Of a stretch of DNA of 18,644 bases, positions 16,389 to 18,644 are shown piece by piece. This DNA comes from Lachnoclostridium sp. UBA6475. GTDB taxonomy: Bacteria; Bacillota; Clostridia; Lachnospirales; Lachnospiraceae. Under the pieces are notes generated by a model. That model was not told where the DNA came from. It saw nothing but the letters and a program-made list of their open reading frames with translations, and made no database searches. The position numbers were made by a program, and so were the translations under genes. The DNA lies in contig DJNB01000157.1 of assembly GCA_002435545.1 (NCBI GenBank), forward strand, positions 1 to 18,644, in the 5' to 3' direction. How positions within the stretch are numbered: the stretch's first letter is position 1; each line of letters begins with the position of its first letter.

Positions 16389-18290
16389 ATGTTTCAGAAT
16401 GAACGAAAAACCATTGGGGTATTTGCTGAACGGGTGAAGGATGAATTTCAGACGCGCCTGTGTCAGGGAATTATTGAAGAAGCACAAAAAGAGGGATATA
16501 ATGTTGCGGTTTTTGCAAATTATGGAAAGTACGGGCACAATAATGAGCATTATATCGGTGACCGCATGATCTGGAATCTCCCGGACTACCAAGAATTTTC
16601 AGGAGTGATCCTGGCGCTTGATACGATATCGGAAGAAAGCAGCCGGGAAAAGATTCTGGATAATGTAAAAAAATACTGCCATTGTCCGGTTGTCAGCATA
16701 CGTGAAAAAGTAGAGGGTGCGGTTACTTTTTTGGTGGAAAACACGACGGGGATGGCAGGGCTTATCCGTCATTTTATTGAGCTGCATGGGAAAAAGAAAA
16801 TTTGTTTTATGAGCGGTCCGGAAACGTACTGGGATGCCAGAGAAAGAATGCAGTGTTTTCTCAATACCATGCATGAATATGAACTTCCGGTGACGGAACA
16901 CCAGATGTTTTACGGAGATTACTGGTATAATATGGGAGTGGAGGCCTGCGACTGGTTTCTTGCGGACGGATTTCCGGAAGTGATCATGTGTGCAAACGAT
17001 CACATGGCGCTGGCAGTGACAAGTGAACTGATCAAACGCGGGATCCGGGTACCGGAAGATATCTGCGTAAGTGGTTTTGATGGCCTGCAGGAGACACTTT
17101 CCTTTACGCCTGCGATTACGACGATGCGGGTTCCTTTTCAAAAAATGGGGAAAGAGGCAGTGCGCTTGATCGTACAAAATCAAGGGAAAGAAGACTGGAA
17201 AAAAAAGGAAGAAATATGTTTTGAAGCAGAAATTCTGGCAAGAGAATCCTGTGGCTGTATGGTAAAAGCAGGAGAGCAGATCATCCTGGAAAAGCAGAAA
17301 GAATACGATAAAGTACAGGCGGAGCATAACCGTGCCACGCAGTTTGATTATATGTCCATTTATCTCAGCCAGGCGGAGTCCATCGAAGATATTGCCGGTC
17401 TGATCGCGGAATTTCATAAGAATATGTATGGGATCCGGGATTATGGACTGTGCCTCTGCGAGATGCTTCACGATGCCAATGGATATGAGGATTACACGGA
17501 TCAGATGGAACTTTGCGTGCAGATCAAGGATAATGAGCCGCAGAAGGATGTGCGGATCCCATTTGAACGGCAGGAACTTCTTCCACGCGAAATGGTAAAT
17601 GAAGAACCGCAGGTGTGGTATTTTGCGCCCATTCATTTTCAGGATCACTGCTATGGTTATGAAGTGTTTCGATTCTGGCATTACAACGATACGGCAAATC
17701 TGTATTTCCGATGGAATATCAATATCGGCAATAAGATCCATGACCTGTTGATCGAGGACAAAATGAAGACGTTGATCGATGAACTGGCTTATATGTATGA
17801 CCGCGACGAGCTGACTGACTGGTACAACCGGCGCGGGCTGGAAAAACAGGGCGGTGAACTGCTGGGGCAGGCAAGAGAGGAAAAACTGCCGCTGTTTTTG
17901 TGTGTCATTGATCTGGACGGAATGAAACACATCAACGATAATTTCGGGCATATCGAAGGCGATTTTGCCCTGAAAAAGGTGTGTGAGACGATAGCCGGAG
18001 CATGCCGTGGCGAATATCTCTGTGCGCGTACCGGCGGGGACGAATTTGTCGTAGTGGCAAAAGATGTCTCGGAAATGGAAGGCCGGGCATGGATGCTGAA
18101 AATGGAACACGAACTGGAAAAATTTAACAGCTCCGGTGCGAAACCATATCCGATCCACGCCAGTTGTGGGATTACGAGTCATGTGCCCGGAGAAACGGAA
18201 AGCATGGAGCAGTATATCAAAGAAAGCGATGAAAAGATGTATCGCAATAAAATGATGAACAAAAAACGACGAGGCGAGAAACTTCGTTAA
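16389..18290 (+). CDS. LacI-type ligand-binding domain fused to GGDEF diguanylate cyclase
   Basis: This is a 633-residue cytoplasmic protein with no signal peptide or membrane segment. Residues about 6-290 are a periplasmic-binding-protein-like sensor of the LacI/GalR kind (TIGVFAERVKDEFQ ... FPEVIMCANDHMA ... VSGFDGLQETLSFTPAITTMRVPF). The LacI helix-turn-helix is absent, so it should sense rather than bind DNA. A charged helical linker (about 295-320) and a middle region, perhaps GAF-like, of weak identity (320-455) follow. The GGDEF domain (about 470-625) has DELTDWYNRRG, the metal-binding region IDLDGMKHINDNFGH (Asp508) and an intact GGDEF (549-553), so c-di-GMP synthesis from GTP is expected. 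The inhibitory RxxD I-site reads RGEY, so product inhibition may be lost. It is followed 22 bases on by a substrate-binding-like gene, probably in the same transcript. The ligand, likely a sugar or other small metabolite, cannot be read from sequence. Confidence 0.93.
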   Translation: MFQNERKTIGVFAERVKDEFQTRLCQGIIEEAQKEGYNVAVFANYGKYGHNNEHYIGDRMIWNLPDYQEFSGVILALDTISEESSREKILDNVKKYCHCPVVSIREKVEGAVTFLVENTTGMAGLIRHFIELHGKKKICFMSGPETYWDARERMQCFLNTMHEYELPVTEHQMFYGDYWYNMGVEACDWFLADGFPEVIMCANDHMALAVTSELIKRGIRVPEDICVSGFDGLQETLSFTPAITTMRVPFQKMGKEAVRLIVQNQGKEDWKKKEEICFEAEILARESCGCMVKAGEQIILEKQKEYDKVQAEHNRATQFDYMSIYLSQAESIEDIAGLIAEFHKNMYGIRDYGLCLCEMLHDANGYEDYTDQMELCVQIKDNEPQKDVRIPFERQELLPREMVNEEPQVWYFAPIHFQDHCYGYEVFRFWHYNDTANLYFRWNINIGNKIHDLLIEDKMKTLIDELAYMYDRDELTDWYNRRGLEKQGGELLGQAREEKLPLFLCVIDLDGMKHINDNFGHIEGDFALKKVCETIAGACRGEYLCARTGGDEFVVVAKDVSEMEGRAWMLKMEHELEKFNSSGAKPYPIHASCGITSHVPGETESMEQYIKESDEKMYRNKMMNKKRRGEKLR

Positions 18291-18312
18291 GTAAGGTGGT
18301 TTGCGGGAGCGT

Positions 18313-18644
18313 ATGAAGAAGAAAAACAGACCAAATTCAGTGCTTATGGGGATGCTGATCTGTATTGTCATTGCCTTTGCCGTGACCCTTGGCGGATTCG
18401 CCATCCTGCGCAGACAGATGGCAGAGACCGGTCTGGAGGAGACGAAAGAGCAGTCCTACGAGGCACATTACGCCTTTATTGTAGACAACCCTGAGGATGA
18501 AAATTGGCAGCAGGTGTACGAGGCGGCAAAAGAAGAAGGAAAAAAGCACAATATTTATGTAGAACAGATTTCCGACAATGTGTCGCAGACGTATGACACA
18601 AAGGAATATATGGACATCGCGATTGCGGAAAAAGTCGATGGGAT
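18313..18644 (+). CDS. Membrane-anchored substrate-binding-like protein (3' truncated by window)
   Basis: The first 110 codons are present with no stop. MKKKNRPNS is followed by one hydrophobic segment (about residues 10-33, VLMGMLICIVIAFAVTLGG), then a region resembling the start of a type I periplasmic-binding domain (AHYAFIVDNPEDENWQQVY, then AAKEEGKKHNIYVEQI). The segment has no lipobox cysteine, so an uncleaved anchor is likely. It starts 22 bases after the GGDEF gene with a modest GGGAG (18305-18309) only 3 bases from the ATG; AAGGTGG (18293-18299) also lies upstream. It could be an extracellular ligand sensor or transport-binding protein, and it may end in a signalling domain beyond the window. 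Family placement is moderately sure; function is inferred. Confidence 0.8.
   Translation, partial: MKKKNRPNSVLMGMLICIVIAFAVTLGGFAILRRQMAETGLEETKEQSYEAHYAFIVDNPEDENWQQVYEAAKEEGKKHNIYVEQISDNVSQTYDTKEYMDIAIAEKVDG

Noticed and set aside
16599..18404. 601-codon open frame antisense to the LacI-GGDEF gene
   Set aside because: The plus strand encodes an intact GGDEF protein with all motifs. The antisense product is a His/Phe-rich sequence without domain features.

Overview
The window looks like a Gram-positive Clostridia genome, most likely a gut or rumen Lachnospiraceae. The evidence is moderate GC, strong AGGAGG ribosome sites, Pro/Thr linkers followed by lysine-rich fibronectin-like C-termini on secreted proteins, and a LacI-type sensor fused to GGDEF. 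The taxon is inferred from these traits. Nothing in the window was matched to a genome.

Layout. (1) 1-1337 (+) is the 3' part of a secreted protein with two C-type lectin domains, a Pro/Thr/Gln linker and a cationic fibronectin-like C-terminus. It ends in a strong terminator. (2) 1439-2155 (-) is an orphan LytTR response regulator with a near-consensus promoter, divergent from (3) 2337-13970 (+), a secreted mosaic protein of about 3,877 residues. That protein carries Calx-beta-like, EF-hand-like, propeller-like, CARDB-like, cadherin-like and Ig-like segments, then a Pro/Thr linker and two cationic fibronectin-like domains. (4) A terminator separates it from the convergent 14097-16196 (-), a subtilisin-family protease with a long Pro/Thr linker and another Lys-rich C-terminal domain. 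(5) Divergent from the protease is 16389-18290 (+), a LacI-type ligand-binding domain fused to a GGDEF diguanylate cyclase. (6) 22 bases later, from 18313, comes a membrane-anchored substrate-binding-like protein cut by the window end.

How the genes fit together. Three secreted proteins (lectin, giant protein, protease) share one C-terminal plan: signal peptide (where visible), functional domains, Pro/Thr linker, lysine-rich fibronectin-like module. None of the three completed C-termini has an LPXTG signal. The LytTR regulator is the natural candidate to control the giant gene. The protease and the c-di-GMP sensor operon share a short intergenic region in which inverted copies of CTTGTAAGA cover both predicted -35 boxes. 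A reasonable reading is a cell-surface adhesion and remodelling locus next to a ligand-responsive c-di-GMP module, but the functional links are inference.

No rRNA, tRNA, CRISPR array, insertion sequence or riboswitch was recognised. No gene-free stretch exceeds 300 bases.
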